Below, one piece after another: positions 1 to 9,316 of a stretch of DNA of 44,367 bases. The translations under genes were made by a program, and so were the position numbers. The stretch comes from Alistipes sp. (lineage in GTDB: Bacteria > Bacteroidota > Bacteroidia > Bacteroidales > Rikenellaceae), in contig JAFVVS010000054.1 in the NCBI GenBank assembly GCA_017502025.1, positions 1 to 44,367 on the forward strand, given 5' to 3'. The notes below the pieces were generated by a model, which saw only the letters and a program-made list of their open reading frames with translations, made no database searches and had not been told where the DNA came from. Numbering within the stretch: the first letter of the stretch is position 1; every line of letters begins with the position of its first letter.

Positions 1-3
1 ATT

Positions 4-3000
4 ATGAGCGGCTTCGTACATCTACATACCCACACCCAATACTCTCTCCTCGATGGTCAGGCGAGTGTCAAAAAACTCGTCGATAAGGCTATCAAGGATG
101 GTATGCCCGGCATCGCCATTACCGACCACGGTAATATGTTCGCTATCAAGGAGTTTATGAACTATGTCGGCAAGGCAAACAAGGCGTTGAAGGAGGAGGG
201 CAAAGAGCCGTTCAAGCCTATTATCGGCTGCGAGGTATATGTTGCCCGTCGTGGCGATTTGAACCTCAAAACCGAGAAGGCGGACCGAGGTGGTTATCAC
301 CTTATCCTCTTGGCAAAGAACTTCAAAGGCTACAAAAACCTACTCAAAATAGTGTCGAAGGCTTGGACCGACGGTTTCTACGACCGCCCTCGAACAGACA
401 GACGAGAGCTCGAAAAGTATCACGAGGGTCTGATTTGCGCATCGGCGTGCCTTGGTGGCGAGATTCCTCGACTAATCACCGAGGAGCGCTTGCAGGAGGC
501 CGAGGAGTCGGTTTTGTGGTACAAGAACCTCTTTGGCGAGGACTACTACTTGGAGTTGCAGTTGCACAAGGCGACCGTCGAGCGTGCCAACCACGAGGCT
601 TACGGTATGCAGTGCAAGGTGAATGAGAAGTTGGTGGAGTTCTCCCGCAAGCACAACATTCCGCTCATCTGTACCAACGATGTCCATTTTGTGGATGAGA
701 AGGATGCCGAGGCTCACGACCGCCTTATCTGCCTCAGTACGGGCAAGGATCTCGACGACCCAAAGCGAATGCTATATTCGAAGCAGGAGTGGATGAAGAC
801 CACCGCCGAGATGGAGGCGATATTTGGTGCAGAGCATCCCGAGGCGCTCGAAAACACGGTGGCTATATGTAATAAGGTCGAGGTCTATTCAATCGACCAC
901 GCACCTATTATGCCGGTCTTCCCTATCCCTGCCGAGTTCGGCACCGAGGAGGAGTATCGTCAGCGTTTGACCGAGCAGGATCTCTTCGACGAATTTACCC
1001 GCAACGAGAATGGCGAGGTTGTGATGTCGGAGGAGGATGCAAAGAAAAAGATTGAGAAGCTTGGCGGTTACGACAAGCTCTATCGCATAAAGTTCGAAGC
1101 TGACTACCTCACAAAACTCACAATGGAGGGTGCCAAGAAGCGTTACGGCTCGCCTTTAACAGAGGAGGTGGCCGAGCGATTGCGCTTCGAGCTCTACATT
1201 ATGAAGACAATGGGTTTCCCGGGCTACTTCCTTATCGTACAGGACTTTATTCGTGCTGCACGAGAGGAGTTGGGCGTATGGGTAGGACCTGGTCGTGGTT
1301 CGGCTGCGGGCTCAGCGGTGGCATACTGCTTGGGCATCACGCAGATTGACCCTATCAAGTACGACTTGCTTTTCGAGCGTTTCTTGAACCCTGACCGTAT
1401 CTCGTTGCCCGATATCGATATCGACTTCGACGATGAAGGTCGTGGAAGAGTGCTCGATTGGGTGACCAAGAAGTATGGTCAGGAGAAGGTGGCGCACATC
1501 ATCACCTACGGCACAATGGCTACAAAAATGGCTCTAAAAGATGTGGCACGAGTGCAGAAGTTGCCGTTGGCAGAGAGTGACCGCCTTTGCAAGCTTATCC
1601 CCGACCATATTCCAGACCCGAACAACAAGGAGAAGGAGTTGAAAATCAACCTCCCGAACTCCATCAATTTCGTGCCCGAGTTGAAGCAGGCGGAGCAGTC
1701 CGACGACCCCGTTATGCGTGATACGATTAAGTATGCGTGCGAGTTGGAGGGTAATGTTCGTGGCACGGGCGTACACGCCTGCGGTACAATCATCTGTCGT
1801 GATGACATCACCGATTGGGTGCCTGTATCGACCGCCGTGGATAAGGAGACGGGCGAGAAGATGCTCGTGACACAATACGAGGGCTCGGTAATCGAGGATA
1901 CAGGTCTTATCAAGATGGACTTCCTCGGCTTGAAGAACCTCTCGATTATGAAGGATGCGGTGGAGAACATCAAGCGCATCAAGGGTATTGATGTCGATAT
2001 CGACAACATTCCGATTGACGATAAAAAGACCTACGACCTCTATTGCGGTGGTTATACATTGGGTACATTCCAGTTCGAGTCGGCAGGTATGCAGAAGCAC
2101 TTGCGAGATTTGAAGCCTACGGTATTCGAGGACCTTATTGCGATGAATGCGCTCTACCGTCCAGGTCCAATGGATTATATCCCAGACTTTATCGACCGTA
2201 AGCACGGACGCAAGCCTATCGAGTACGATATCCCTATTATGGAGAAGTACTTGAAGGATACATACGGTATCACCGTCTATCAGGAGCAGGTTATGTTGCT
2301 CTCTCGTCTGCTCGGAAACTTCACCCGAGGCGAGGCCGACACCCTGCGTAAGGCGATGGGTAAGAAGATTCTTGCCAAGCTGATGGAGCTCAAACCTAAA
2401 TTCTTGGCGGGTGGAGCTGCAAATGGCCACGACGAGAAGACTCTGATAAAGATTTGGGAGGATTGGGAGAAGTTTGCATCATACGCCTTCAACAAGTCGC
2501 ACGCAACCTGCTACTCGTGGGTGGCATACCAGACCGCCTACCTCAAAGCGAACTATCCGTCGGAGTATATGGCGGCATTGCTCTCGGCAAACCTCAACAG
2601 CACCGAGAAGTTGGAACTCTATATGAGCGAGTGTAAGCGAATGGGTATTAAGGTGTTGTCACCTGATATCAATGAGTCGCAGATGCGCTTCTCGTCAAAC
2701 AAAAATGGCGACATCCGCTTCGGTTTGGCAGCGATTAAGGGCGTTGGCGAAGGTGCCGTAACTGCGATTATCGCCGAGCGAGAGAAGAATGGTCCGTTCA
2801 AGAATATATACGACTTCTGCGAGCGTGCAAACTACTCGGCAATCAACCGCAAGTGCGTTGAGAATATCGCAATGTCGGGAGGTTTCGACTCGATAACCGA
2901 CTTCAACCGTGGTAAGTTCCTCGCAACAGACGATAAGGGCGAGAGCTTTGTGGATGCATTGGTGCGCTATGGAACACGCATACAGACAGAGAAGAACAAT

Positions 3001-3732
3001 GCCCAGCAGAGCCTCTTCGGTGGCGACAACGGAGTCTCGGATATTCAGAAGCCGAATATACCTGTGCGTGGCGATGCCGTGCAGCTCGAACTCCTCAACA
3101 AGGAGAAGGATTTGATTGGTATGTATCTCTCGGCTCATCCACTCGACGAGTACAAACTCCTGCTCGACTCGGTATGTAAGTGTTCGCTTAGCGATTTGAA
3201 CGACCTCGAAAAGATGCGTGGCAAGGAGATTGCCGTTGCTGGTATTGTCACCGACACAACGGAGTTCTACCTCAAAAATGGAACACCTGCGGGCAAGATG
3301 ACCGTTATGGACTACAACGGAATGTACGAGTTTGCCTTCTTCCGCAAGGACTACGAGATGTTCCGCACAAGGATGTTTAAGGATTACTTCCTGCTTATCC
3401 AGGGTCGTGTGCAGCCTCGTCCATACTCCAATCCCGAGGTTTTGGAGTTCAAGGTGCAGAGTGTAACGCAGTTGTCGGATGTGCGAGATGCGGTGCGTGA
3501 GATAAAGCTCTACACCCCGACCGAGATACTCACCCGAGAGTTTATTGATGAGCTTATCGAGGTGGCAAAGGTGTCGAAGGGTAAGGCTCAACTCAAATTC
3601 TCATTGCAGGATTTGCAGGAAGCGGTGAATGTTTCGGCATACTCACGCAAGTACAAAGTGGCACTCACCAAGGAGATTGCCGAATTTATCGAGAAGCATA
3701 ATTTGAAATACACAATAACAGTAAACCAATAA
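4..3732 (+). CDS. dnaE: DNA polymerase III alpha subunit
   Basis: Catalytic subunit of the replicative DNA polymerase III holoenzyme (family C polymerase). The 1242-residue product begins with a PHP domain whose metal motif HLHTHTQYS (residues 6-14) and the DHG at 41-43 are intact. The palm domain carries GRGSAAGS and the catalytic acidic motif PDIDIDF, with the Asp pair at about 472 and 474. Helix-hairpin-helix and OB-fold regions follow in the last third. Length fits Bacteroidales DnaE. The ATG at position 4 is the first in frame, but the window starts there, so the ribosome-binding site is only partly visible. A thioredoxin gene follows after 14 bases in the same direction, so the two may be co-transcribed. 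Confidence 0.97.
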   Translation: MSGFVHLHTHTQYSLLDGQASVKKLVDKAIKDGMPGIAITDHGNMFAIKEFMNYVGKANKALKEEGKEPFKPIIGCEVYVARRGDLNLKTEKADRGGYHLILLAKNFKGYKNLLKIVSKAWTDGFYDRPRTDRRELEKYHEGLICASACLGGEIPRLITEERLQEAEESVLWYKNLFGEDYYLELQLHKATVERANHEAYGMQCKVNEKLVEFSRKHNIPLICTNDVHFVDEKDAEAHDRLICLSTGKDLDDPKRMLYSKQEWMKTTAEMEAIFGAEHPEALENTVAICNKVEVYSIDHAPIMPVFPIPAEFGTEEEYRQRLTEQDLFDEFTRNENGEVVMSEEDAKKKIEKLGGYDKLYRIKFEADYLTKLTMEGAKKRYGSPLTEEVAERLRFELYIMKTMGFPGYFLIVQDFIRAAREELGVWVGPGRGSAAGSAVAYCLGITQIDPIKYDLLFERFLNPDRISLPDIDIDFDDEGRGRVLDWVTKKYGQEKVAHIITYGTMATKMALKDVARVQKLPLAESDRLCKLIPDHIPDPNNKEKELKINLPNSINFVPELKQAEQSDDPVMRDTIKYACELEGNVRGTGVHACGTIICRDDITDWVPVSTAVDKETGEKMLVTQYEGSVIEDTGLIKMDFLGLKNLSIMKDAVENIKRIKGIDVDIDNIPIDDKKTYDLYCGGYTLGTFQFESAGMQKHLRDLKPTVFEDLIAMNALYRPGPMDYIPDFIDRKHGRKPIEYDIPIMEKYLKDTYGITVYQEQVMLLSRLLGNFTRGEADTLRKAMGKKILAKLMELKPKFLAGGAANGHDEKTLIKIWEDWEKFASYAFNKSHATCYSWVAYQTAYLKANYPSEYMAALLSANLNSTEKLELYMSECKRMGIKVLSPDINESQMRFSSNKNGDIRFGLAAIKGVGEGAVTAIIAEREKNGPFKNIYDFCERANYSAINRKCVENIAMSGGFDSITDFNRGKFLATDDKGESFVDALVRYGTRIQTEKNNAQQSLFGGDNGVSDIQKPNIPVRGDAVQLELLNKEKDLIGMYLSAHPLDEYKLLLDSVCKCSLSDLNDLEKMRGKEIAVAGIVTDTTEFYLKNGTPAGKMTVMDYNGMYEFAFFRKDYEMFRTRMFKDYFLLIQGRVQPRPYSNPEVLEFKVQSVTQLSDVRDAVREIKLYTPTEILTREFIDELIEVAKVSKGKAQLKFSLQDLQEAVNVSAYSRKYKVALTKEIAEFIEKHNLKYTITVNQ

Positions 3733-3746
3733 AAAACAAAAAGATT

Positions 3747-4061
3747 ATGGCATTAAACATTACAAACGAGAACTATGAGGCGTTGCTCTCGGACAGCAAG
3801 CCGTTGGTAATTGATTTTTGGGCAGTATGGTGCGGTCCTTGCCGTGCTATTGCACCGGTTGTTGAGGAGTTGGCAGAGGAGTATGCCGACAAGGTAAATA
3901 TCGGTAAGTGCGATGTTGAGGAGTGCGACGACATCTCGGCAAGCTACCGTGTTCGCAATGTTCCTACCCTCGTATTCATCAAGGGCGGCGAGGTTGTCGA
4001 CAAGCATGTTGGTGTAATCAGCAAGGCTGAGTTGAAGGCAAAGATCGACGCATTGCTTTAA
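3747..4061 (+). CDS. trxA: thioredoxin
   Basis: Small cytoplasmic thiol-disulfide reductase that hands electrons from thioredoxin reductase to ribonucleotide reductase and other proteins. The 104-residue product has the classic WCGPC active site (residues 28-32), the buried Asp region VIDFWA before it, and the cis-Pro loop NVPTLVF. There is no signal peptide, so it acts in the cytoplasm. It follows dnaE by 14 bases and ends at a strong hairpin terminator. Family assignment is firm; the exact symbol is uncertain because these genomes usually carry several thioredoxins. Confidence 0.95.
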   Translation: MALNITNENYEALLSDSKPLVIDFWAVWCGPCRAIAPVVEELAEEYADKVNIGKCDVEECDDISASYRVRNVPTLVFIKGGEVVDKHVGVISKAELKAKIDALL

Positions 4062-4094
4062 TTACAATTAAAGCAATGCATTCATATTGACATT

Positions 4095-4125
4095 CCCCCT
4101 AAATCCCCCTGTTGAAAAAGGGGGA
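4095..4125. repeat. CCCCCTAAATCCCCCT repeat with G-rich partner
   Basis: The 16-base string CCCCCTAAATCCCCCT (4095-4110) recurs exactly at 32559-32574. Here a G-rich partner (4119-4125) allows a short hairpin TCCCCCT/AGGGGGA. It lies between trxA and its terminator. The two copies share sequence beyond what a terminator needs, so it looks like a dispersed intergenic repeat. Confidence 0.6.
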
Positions 4126-4165
4126 CTTGTCGCTTCGCTCCGATTAGGGCGGTTATACAAATAAG

Positions 4166-4210
4166 GGTAATGATGCAAAAAGCGCCACTTTTTGCATCAT
4201 TACCTTTTTT
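4166..4210 (+). terminator. rho-independent terminator after trxA
   Basis: A perfect 17-bp stem (4166-4182 pairing with 4188-4204) with a CGCCA loop is followed by six T (4205-4210). It ends the dnaE-trxA transcript. The T run overlaps the stop codon of the convergent outer-membrane gene; on the minus strand the stem is followed by a weaker T-rich stretch, so it may act in both directions. Confidence 0.9.
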
Positions 4211-7200
4211 AGAAGTTATTGCGAGAACGATATGCGCCTCCCATACCGCTTGGGCGAGGGCGAGCCGACTTGCCATCCATTCCTTCGTAGTCGGAGATGT
4301 TGCGTGAGCCATTCTTGCCAAAGTGGCGCAGATTATAGACAAACTGCACCATCACATATCGGCCTATTGTGCTATTCAGGGCGTTACGAGTAAAGCCCGA
4401 GCCTGTCGAGCGGTTGAAGGCTGTGTTCTGGTTGAAGATATCATTCACGCCAATAAGCACCTCTCCCCTACGATTCTTGAACACCTGCTTGCCGAGATAG
4501 ATATTACAGAGCAGATATTGCTCGTTGTAGTTGTTCGAGAAGCCGATGTATTGATGATAAGCAGCATTGGCAGTGAGGGTAAAGCCCGGGCCGAATATCC
4601 ACTTCACCGATGCCGAAGCGGTATGACGGAAGTAGTTGTTTATGATACTCTCGCCATCGTTGGACAGAGCCAGACTGTTCCACGCCTGATTGTAGGTGCC
4701 TCGCCACCCTATCGTAAAGTCGATATTTTCGGATATGTTGCTACCCAACGCCATACGGAAGGTGTAGCCGACATTATTCGCCTTGTTGATGCTAAACTTG
4801 TGGTTTGCAACATTTTCGAGCAACTCCGTCTGCGATGCGCCGGCATCGTATATTGCGCTTGGCGTAACAGAATAATGCACATTTGCCGCCAAATTGAGAT
4901 TACACTTCATAAAAGACAACGGCACTCCATACGACACATTTGCACGCACCGACCACATACCGCCGACATTCTCGTAGGAGGTAATCTGCGTTGGGCGATA
5001 AGGCTTGCCATTCTCATCTTTCGGAATTAGAATGCCATTCATCTCATCGGGCAAAGCCCATCCTCGGTCGTTATATAGCGTAGATCCCGAAATGGCATCT
5101 TGATAGTACTCGCCACGAATCATAGCCATAAAGGTCTGTCCCTTATCCGGCAACGAGAGAATATAGCGGATACTTCCGCTATGCGAATACTCCGGCGAGA
5201 GATTGCTGTTGCCCACGCTTATGTTGTTGGGCGAGGCGACATCGAATATATTGTGCAGCTGCGTAACGCTCGGAGCATCCGAATTTGAGCGGAACTGAAT
5301 ACGCAACGAGTTTTGCTTATTGAAGGCATAACGGAACATTGCGTGATACTGCACACTATGATACTGTCTATCGACAAGGCTCGACACATTCGCCCCATTC
5401 TCAAAACTTCCATTGCGAGAGAGATTTTCGTACATAACCCTCAATACCAGCATATTGCGTTTTTTGGAGTAGCGGATACCCGGACCTACTCGATGCGTAA
5501 GTGTATTGGTCGATGAGTTTATCGAGAGTGCCGAGATTGGTCGCTCCGTATTCGGGAGAAAGTCGGCATCGGTATAGAATGCCTCCTGTTCCTTGCTCTG
5601 ATTGCGATAGGTGACATTATACTGCGCTGTCAAAGTCCAATTTCGGGCAATCGGCTCGTTATAGTTGATACCGCCACGCAGATTATAGGTGTAGGTCGGC
5701 ACATTTATATACTCGTAAATCGGAGCGAAGAGTAGCGGATTTTCTGCCATATCGTGCCACGACTTACCCTCGCCAAAGTACTCATCGTACAATGAGCCAT
5801 AGAGAGGTGAGTCGAAAGGTATCGCCTTGGCGTTGTTCTCCATAATTTGGCGCACGGCACGATTATCTCGATAGCCACCTCTTGCCGTTACGGTCATCGT
5901 GCGACCAGGAGCACCCAGGCGCAAGCGGAGCTGCAACATCTCGTTGGCGTTTATGCCTCGCATACGATTTTCGCTCGAACGAGAGTTGTAGGCGAGCGAG
6001 CGGAACGATATATCGCTCATTTCGTCGGTATCGAGGTCGGTATCGTTGTTCGAGTAGCCCTCAGTTCTTATTTCAGGGCGATGCCCCTGATAGCTTATCG
6101 TTGTACGGGAGGTGAGCTGCATCGAGCGTAAAATCTTCCAATCCAGACGAGCATTAAGTCGGTGATTATTGTTGATTTTCTGCGATGTAGAGAGCGAATA
6201 GAGCGTTCCGTATGGTGCCGGCGACTCGTACCAGGTTGTTCGTTCTGAACGATTTTGCGTATCGGTATTATTGAAGAAATAGCTACCTTGGAACTTAACC
6301 TGCTTGCGTCGTCCCCAAGTATCGGAGTAGTTCAGACCTACGGCATTCACCAATGCGATACCAGCCTGTGGGCGGACCATAAATTGATTGCCATTGCCAC
6401 GACCGCCCTTTCCGCCGGAGGTTACTCCCAACAAGTCCTCGAACGAAAAGTTCTGCTGATTGATATTGTTGAACAAGCCCAAGAGGGTGATTTTCTGCTT
6501 ATTGCGGAAGGAGTTTATATTTCCACCCACGAGATACTTAGGATTGAACGACACATTGTCGGTTTCGGGTTGCCAGCCCAATCCGCCATAGACCTTACCG
6601 AACTGACCGTTGCGCATACTCTTTTTGGTCACGAAGTTCAACGCCTTGTAGCTCTCGCCATCGTCGATACCCGCAAACTCCGCCTCGTCGCTCAGTTTAT
6701 CGAACACCTCGACCTTGTCGATAATCTCGGCAGGGATATTCTTGATAGCCATCGTAACATCGTCGCCAAAGAATTCGTCGCCATCGACAAAGACCTTCTT
6801 GACCTGCTCACCCTGCACCTCGACCTGTCCATCTTCGACCACTACACCCGGCATCTTCGAGAGCAACTTCTCCGCCTCGGCATCTTTGGTTGTCTTGAAG
6901 GCCGAGGCATTATATATTAAGGTATCGGCATTCTGCGTAGTACGGAACTGATGCACCTCCTTGACCACAGCGTCAATCTTGGTGGCGGACTCACGCATAT
7001 AGATCTTGCCCAAATCGACCATTTTAGAGCCCGCATTGCAGGCAAACTTTTTGTCGGCATAGCCGATAAAAGATGCGGTAACAACATACTCACCCATCGG
7101 AACGGAGAACTCCATATATCCGCCACGCCCCGAGGTGTAGTACGATTTGTCGTTAGGCTCGTTCTTGGGTGCAACCTCGACAACAGCACCCTGCAATGGT

Positions 7201-7307
7201 TGCTTGGTCTGCTCGTCTAAGATTGAGAATATAACCTTTGCTCGGTTTTGCGCCATAGCACCCATTGAGCAAAGGATAAAAAATAGTAGTAATGGAAGTC
7301 GCTTCAT
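4209..7307 (-). CDS. outer-membrane beta-barrel protein (TonB-dependent-receptor-like)
   Basis: Large outer-membrane protein of about 1032 residues. I start it at the ATG at 7307, because this gives a clean signal peptide (MKRLPLLLFFILCSMGAMAQ) with a GGAGAG site just upstream; an in-frame start 16 codons earlier gives no signal peptide. A carboxypeptidase-regulatory-like beta-sandwich follows (about residues 22-105), then a plug-like segment containing VVVEDGQVEVQGEQVKK and VFVDGDEFFGD, then a long aromatic, Asn-rich barrel. The layout matches the Bacteroidetes outer-membrane beta-barrel family related to TonB-dependent receptors. No SusD partner is adjacent, so the cargo is unknown. The tail beyond the last strand is Gly/Arg/Ser-rich (KSARPRPSGMGGAYRSRNNF). 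Confidence 0.85.
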   Translation of the reverse strand: MKRLPLLLFFILCSMGAMAQNRAKVIFSILDEQTKQPLQGAVVEVAPKNEPNDKSYYTSGRGGYMEFSVPMGEYVVTASFIGYADKKFACNAGSKMVDLGKIYMRESATKIDAVVKEVHQFRTTQNADTLIYNASAFKTTKDAEAEKLLSKMPGVVVEDGQVEVQGEQVKKVFVDGDEFFGDDVTMAIKNIPAEIIDKVEVFDKLSDEAEFAGIDDGESYKALNFVTKKSMRNGQFGKVYGGLGWQPETDNVSFNPKYLVGGNINSFRNKQKITLLGLFNNINQQNFSFEDLLGVTSGGKGGRGNGNQFMVRPQAGIALVNAVGLNYSDTWGRRKQVKFQGSYFFNNTDTQNRSERTTWYESPAPYGTLYSLSTSQKINNNHRLNARLDWKILRSMQLTSRTTISYQGHRPEIRTEGYSNNDTDLDTDEMSDISFRSLAYNSRSSENRMRGINANEMLQLRLRLGAPGRTMTVTARGGYRDNRAVRQIMENNAKAIPFDSPLYGSLYDEYFGEGKSWHDMAENPLLFAPIYEYINVPTYTYNLRGGINYNEPIARNWTLTAQYNVTYRNQSKEQEAFYTDADFLPNTERPISALSINSSTNTLTHRVGPGIRYSKKRNMLVLRVMYENLSRNGSFENGANVSSLVDRQYHSVQYHAMFRYAFNKQNSLRIQFRSNSDAPSVTQLHNIFDVASPNNISVGNSNLSPEYSHSGSIRYILSLPDKGQTFMAMIRGEYYQDAISGSTLYNDRGWALPDEMNGILIPKDENGKPYRPTQITSYENVGGMWSVRANVSYGVPLSFMKCNLNLAANVHYSVTPSAIYDAGASQTELLENVANHKFSINKANNVGYTFRMALGSNISENIDFTIGWRGTYNQAWNSLALSNDGESIINNYFRHTASASVKWIFGPGFTLTANAAYHQYIGFSNNYNEQYLLCNIYLGKQVFKNRRGEVLIGVNDIFNQNTAFNRSTGSGFTRNALNSTIGRYVMVQFVYNLRHFGKNGSRNISDYEGMDGKSARPRPSGMGGAYRSRNNF

Positions 7308-7333
7308 CTCTCCGTCGTGAGTTTTAACATCTA

Positions 7334-7341
7334 CAAAGATA
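7334..7341 (-). promoter_or_regulatory. putative -7 box for the outer-membrane gene
   Basis: On the minus strand this reads TATCTTTG, matching the Bacteroidetes -7 consensus TAnnTTTG. It is 26 bases upstream of the ATG at 7307. No exact TTTG lies at the usual 19-21-base spacing, so the -33 half is weak. Confidence 0.5.
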
Positions 7342-7416
7342 GCACAATCAGACAAAAGTTAAAAGCAAAAGGGTGAAATGACCTTTTCGTGAGGTGAAAC
7401 AGACAAACTGCACAAA

Positions 7417-7442
7417 AAAGCCGAGGAAATTTCCTCGGCTTT
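7417..7442 (-). terminator. rho-independent terminator downstream of the four-helix-bundle gene
   Basis: A perfect palindrome (AAAGCCGAGGAAA and its complement) is followed on the minus strand by a T run (TTTTTTG). It lies after the repeat-flanked gene at 7498-8046. It may originally have ended the rnf operon, with the repeat-flanked gene inserted between rnfA and it; that is inference. Confidence 0.85.
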
Positions 7443-7450
7443 AATATAAG

Positions 7451-8099
7451 GGCTAATAACGGCCAGTAAGGGCTAGTAAGGGCTAGTAAAGATTTTATTA
7501 CTTTTTATCCCTATGAGTTCTGCGCTCTTGGCTTAGTTTTTCACGAAAACCACCCTCTGCAATAAAGCGTTCGCTGATTTTCAAAATATACCTATATAAT
7601 AAGTAATCGCACTGATTCAATAAGATAATAGCCAAATTAGCAATCGTTTCAGCACTTCGAGTCTTGATAATTTCACGCCAAAAAGCCGACTCGTTGTGTT
7701 CTTTGCCTAACTGTTGTGCTTTAACAAACTCGTTTGAATCCGACTCCCACTGCCTAAAATTACGAACACGCAAATAATCTTCATAATCGCACAGTAACTC
7801 CTTCAAGCTATTCTTCGCAACGCTCATCAGTTTTAGTTCAGCCTCCTTTGAAGTTGCTCCGGCACCGTATCCTTCTACAATATTCTGTTTTCCGGAACGA
7901 GCAGCTTGCAACATTTGGTCGATAGTGCGATCTCCCTTCTCTAAAAAATTGCTCGTAAAGAAAAAGGTAATATCATAGATAGACTCCGCCTTCTGATACG
8001 AAAGCAGAGTCTTGTAATTATTCTTATTTGGTACAAGATTTACCATTATCCGAACTTCGTTACTAGCCCTTACTAGCCTTTACTAGCCTTTACTAGCCT
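7451..8099. mobile_element. candidate element: four-helix-bundle gene between mirrored decamer arrays
   Basis: Four 10-bp units of the type GGCTAGTAAG (7451-7490) are mirrored by four units TTACTAGCCT (8060-8099) in inverted orientation, and a single AT-rich gene fills the space between. One 60-base sample inside the gene (7561-7620) has 17 G+C, against 33 in a sample of the neighbouring rnfA (8161-8220). The inverted ends plus foreign composition suggest a small mobile or formerly mobile unit. No transposase is encoded, and no target-site duplication is obvious. Confidence 0.5.
7498..8046 (-). CDS. four-helix-bundle protein (23S rRNA IVS / Avd-like)
   Basis: A 182-residue, mainly helical, basic protein. 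The central part, with ARSGKQNIVEGYG followed by KEAELKLMSVAKNSLKELL, is typical of the four-helix-bundle family first known from 23S rRNA intervening sequences and related to the accessory protein (Avd) of diversity-generating retroelements. An extra C-terminal helix region (ETIANLAIILLNQCDYLLYRYI) is characteristic of the longer subfamily. Molecular function is not established; members bind nucleic acid or reverse transcriptase in the Avd case. No reverse transcriptase or variable repeat is nearby. The gene is AT-rich relative to its neighbours, lies 74 bases after rnfA in the same direction, and is boxed by inverted decamer arrays. Confidence 0.85.
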   Translation of the reverse strand: MVNLVPNKNNYKTLLSYQKAESIYDITFFFTSNFLEKGDRTIDQMLQAARSGKQNIVEGYGAGATSKEAELKLMSVAKNSLKELLCDYEDYLRVRNFRQWESDSNEFVKAQQLGKEHNESAFWREIIKTRSAETIANLAIILLNQCDYLLYRYILKISERFIAEGGFREKLSQERRTHRDKK

Positions 8100-8106
8100 T
8101 TATAAT

Positions 8107-8137
8107 TTTTCAGGTTTGGCTACACCAAACCTGAAAA
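8107..8137 (-). other. stem-loop spanning the rnfA stop codon
   Basis: TTTTCAGGTTTGG (8107-8119) pairs perfectly with 8125-8137 over a five-base loop that contains part of the rnfA stop codon. On the minus strand it is not followed by a T run, so it is a poor intrinsic terminator. It may instead stabilise the 3' end of the rnf message. Confidence 0.6.
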
Positions 8138-8698
8138 TCCCATAAATGCCATAGCCAAAATCGAGGCGGTAATCAAGGCGATAGGTACACCCTGGAATGC
8201 CTTTGGAGCCTCCTCGAACTCGATGCGCTCACGCAAGCCCGCAAAGATTACGAGTGCCAAAGCGAAGCCCAAGGCGGTAGCCACATTATAGACTACACCC
8301 TGCAAGAGCGAAAACTCCTTCTGAATCATCAGAATAGCCACACCAAGCACTGCGCAGTTGGTGGTAATGAGCGGCAGGAAGATACCCAACGCCTGATACA
8401 ACGACGGCGACACCTTCTTCAAGACAATCTCCACCATCTGCACCAACGCCGCAATAACGAGGATAAAGACAATTGTCTGCATATACTCGATACCGAGTGG
8501 TACGAGGATATAGGTCTGAATAAGCCAAGTAACCACAGCCGACAACGCCATAACGAAGGTTACGGCTGCACCCATACCCATCGAGGTCTCGACCTTCGAC
8601 GAAACGCCAAGGAATGGACAGATACCGAGGAACTGCGCCAGCACGACATTATTTACGAATATCGCACCTATGATAATTGCAAAATATGATAACTCCAT
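8120..8698 (-). CDS. rnfA: Rnf electron transport complex subunit A
   Basis: Integral membrane subunit of the Rnf ferredoxin:NAD+ oxidoreductase (RnfA/NqrE family). The 192-residue product has about six membrane helices. The Cys-bearing half-helix motifs NNVVLAQFLGICPFLG and TTNCAVLGVA, in opposite topology, are those that hold the intramembrane iron-sulfur centre in this family. It is the last rnf gene, starting four bases after the stop of rnfE. A perfect stem-loop overlaps its stop codon. Confidence 0.96.
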   Translation of the reverse strand: MELSYFAIIIGAIFVNNVVLAQFLGICPFLGVSSKVETSMGMGAAVTFVMALSAVVTWLIQTYILVPLGIEYMQTIVFILVIAALVQMVEIVLKKVSPSLYQALGIFLPLITTNCAVLGVAILMIQKEFSLLQGVVYNVATALGFALALVIFAGLRERIEFEEAPKAFQGVPIALITASILAMAFMGFSGLV

Positions 8699-8702
8699 AG
8701 CC

Positions 8703-9314
8703 CTATTTCTTTAAGAATTTGTTGAACAATACCATCAAGAAGCCCAGCACAAGGAACGCTCCCGGAGCCAGAACAAATACCAACGGCATATAGTCGCCAC
8801 AACCGAGGTCATAGCCGAAGATTGCACCGCTGCCCAACACCTCACGCACGGCACCTATAACGGTCAATGAGAGTGTGAAGCCCAAGCCGATACCTACACC
8901 GTCGAGAGCCGAGTCGAAGACTCCATTCTTCGATGCGAACGCCTCGGCACGACCGAGAATAATGCAATTCACCACGATAAGCGGAATAAACACACCGAGC
9001 GATGCGTAGAGCGAAGGCACAAACGCCTGCATCAACATCTGAATAACTGTTACGAACGATGCGATAACCACGATAAATGCCGGAATACGCACCTTATCGG
9101 GGATAAGATTCTTGATGAGTGCGATTACCATATTCGACATAATCAGCACCGCCATAGTTGCCACACCCATACCAAAGCCATTCTCTGCCGAGGTGGTTGT
9201 TCCGAGCGTAGGACACATACCCAAGACCAAAACGAAGGTTGGGTTCTCCTTGATAACGCCACGCCATACGAGGAGCAGCTTATCTTTCAAGAAAGTTGTT
9301 ACTTTATTTGCCAT
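8703..9314 (-). CDS. rnfE: Rnf electron transport complex subunit E
   Basis: Integral membrane subunit, paralogous to RnfA (NqrD/RnfE family). 203 residues with about six membrane helices; key motifs are LVLGMCPTLGTTTSAENG and VVNCIILGRAEAFA, including the Cys residues that match those of RnfA. A GGAAAGGAG ribosome-binding site precedes the ATG. Only two bases separate it from rnfG. Confidence 0.96.
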   Translation of the reverse strand: MANKVTTFLKDKLLLVWRGVIKENPTFVLVLGMCPTLGTTTSAENGFGMGVATMAVLIMSNMVIALIKNLIPDKVRIPAFIVVIASFVTVIQMLMQAFVPSLYASLGVFIPLIVVNCIILGRAEAFASKNGVFDSALDGVGIGLGFTLSLTVIGAVREVLGSGAIFGYDLGCGDYMPLVFVLAPGAFLVLGFLMVLFNKFLKK

Positions 9315-9316
9315 AA

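Noticed and set aside
7498..8046. Diversity-generating retroelement
   Set aside because: Only an Avd-like protein is present; there is no reverse transcriptase and no template/variable repeat pair nearby.
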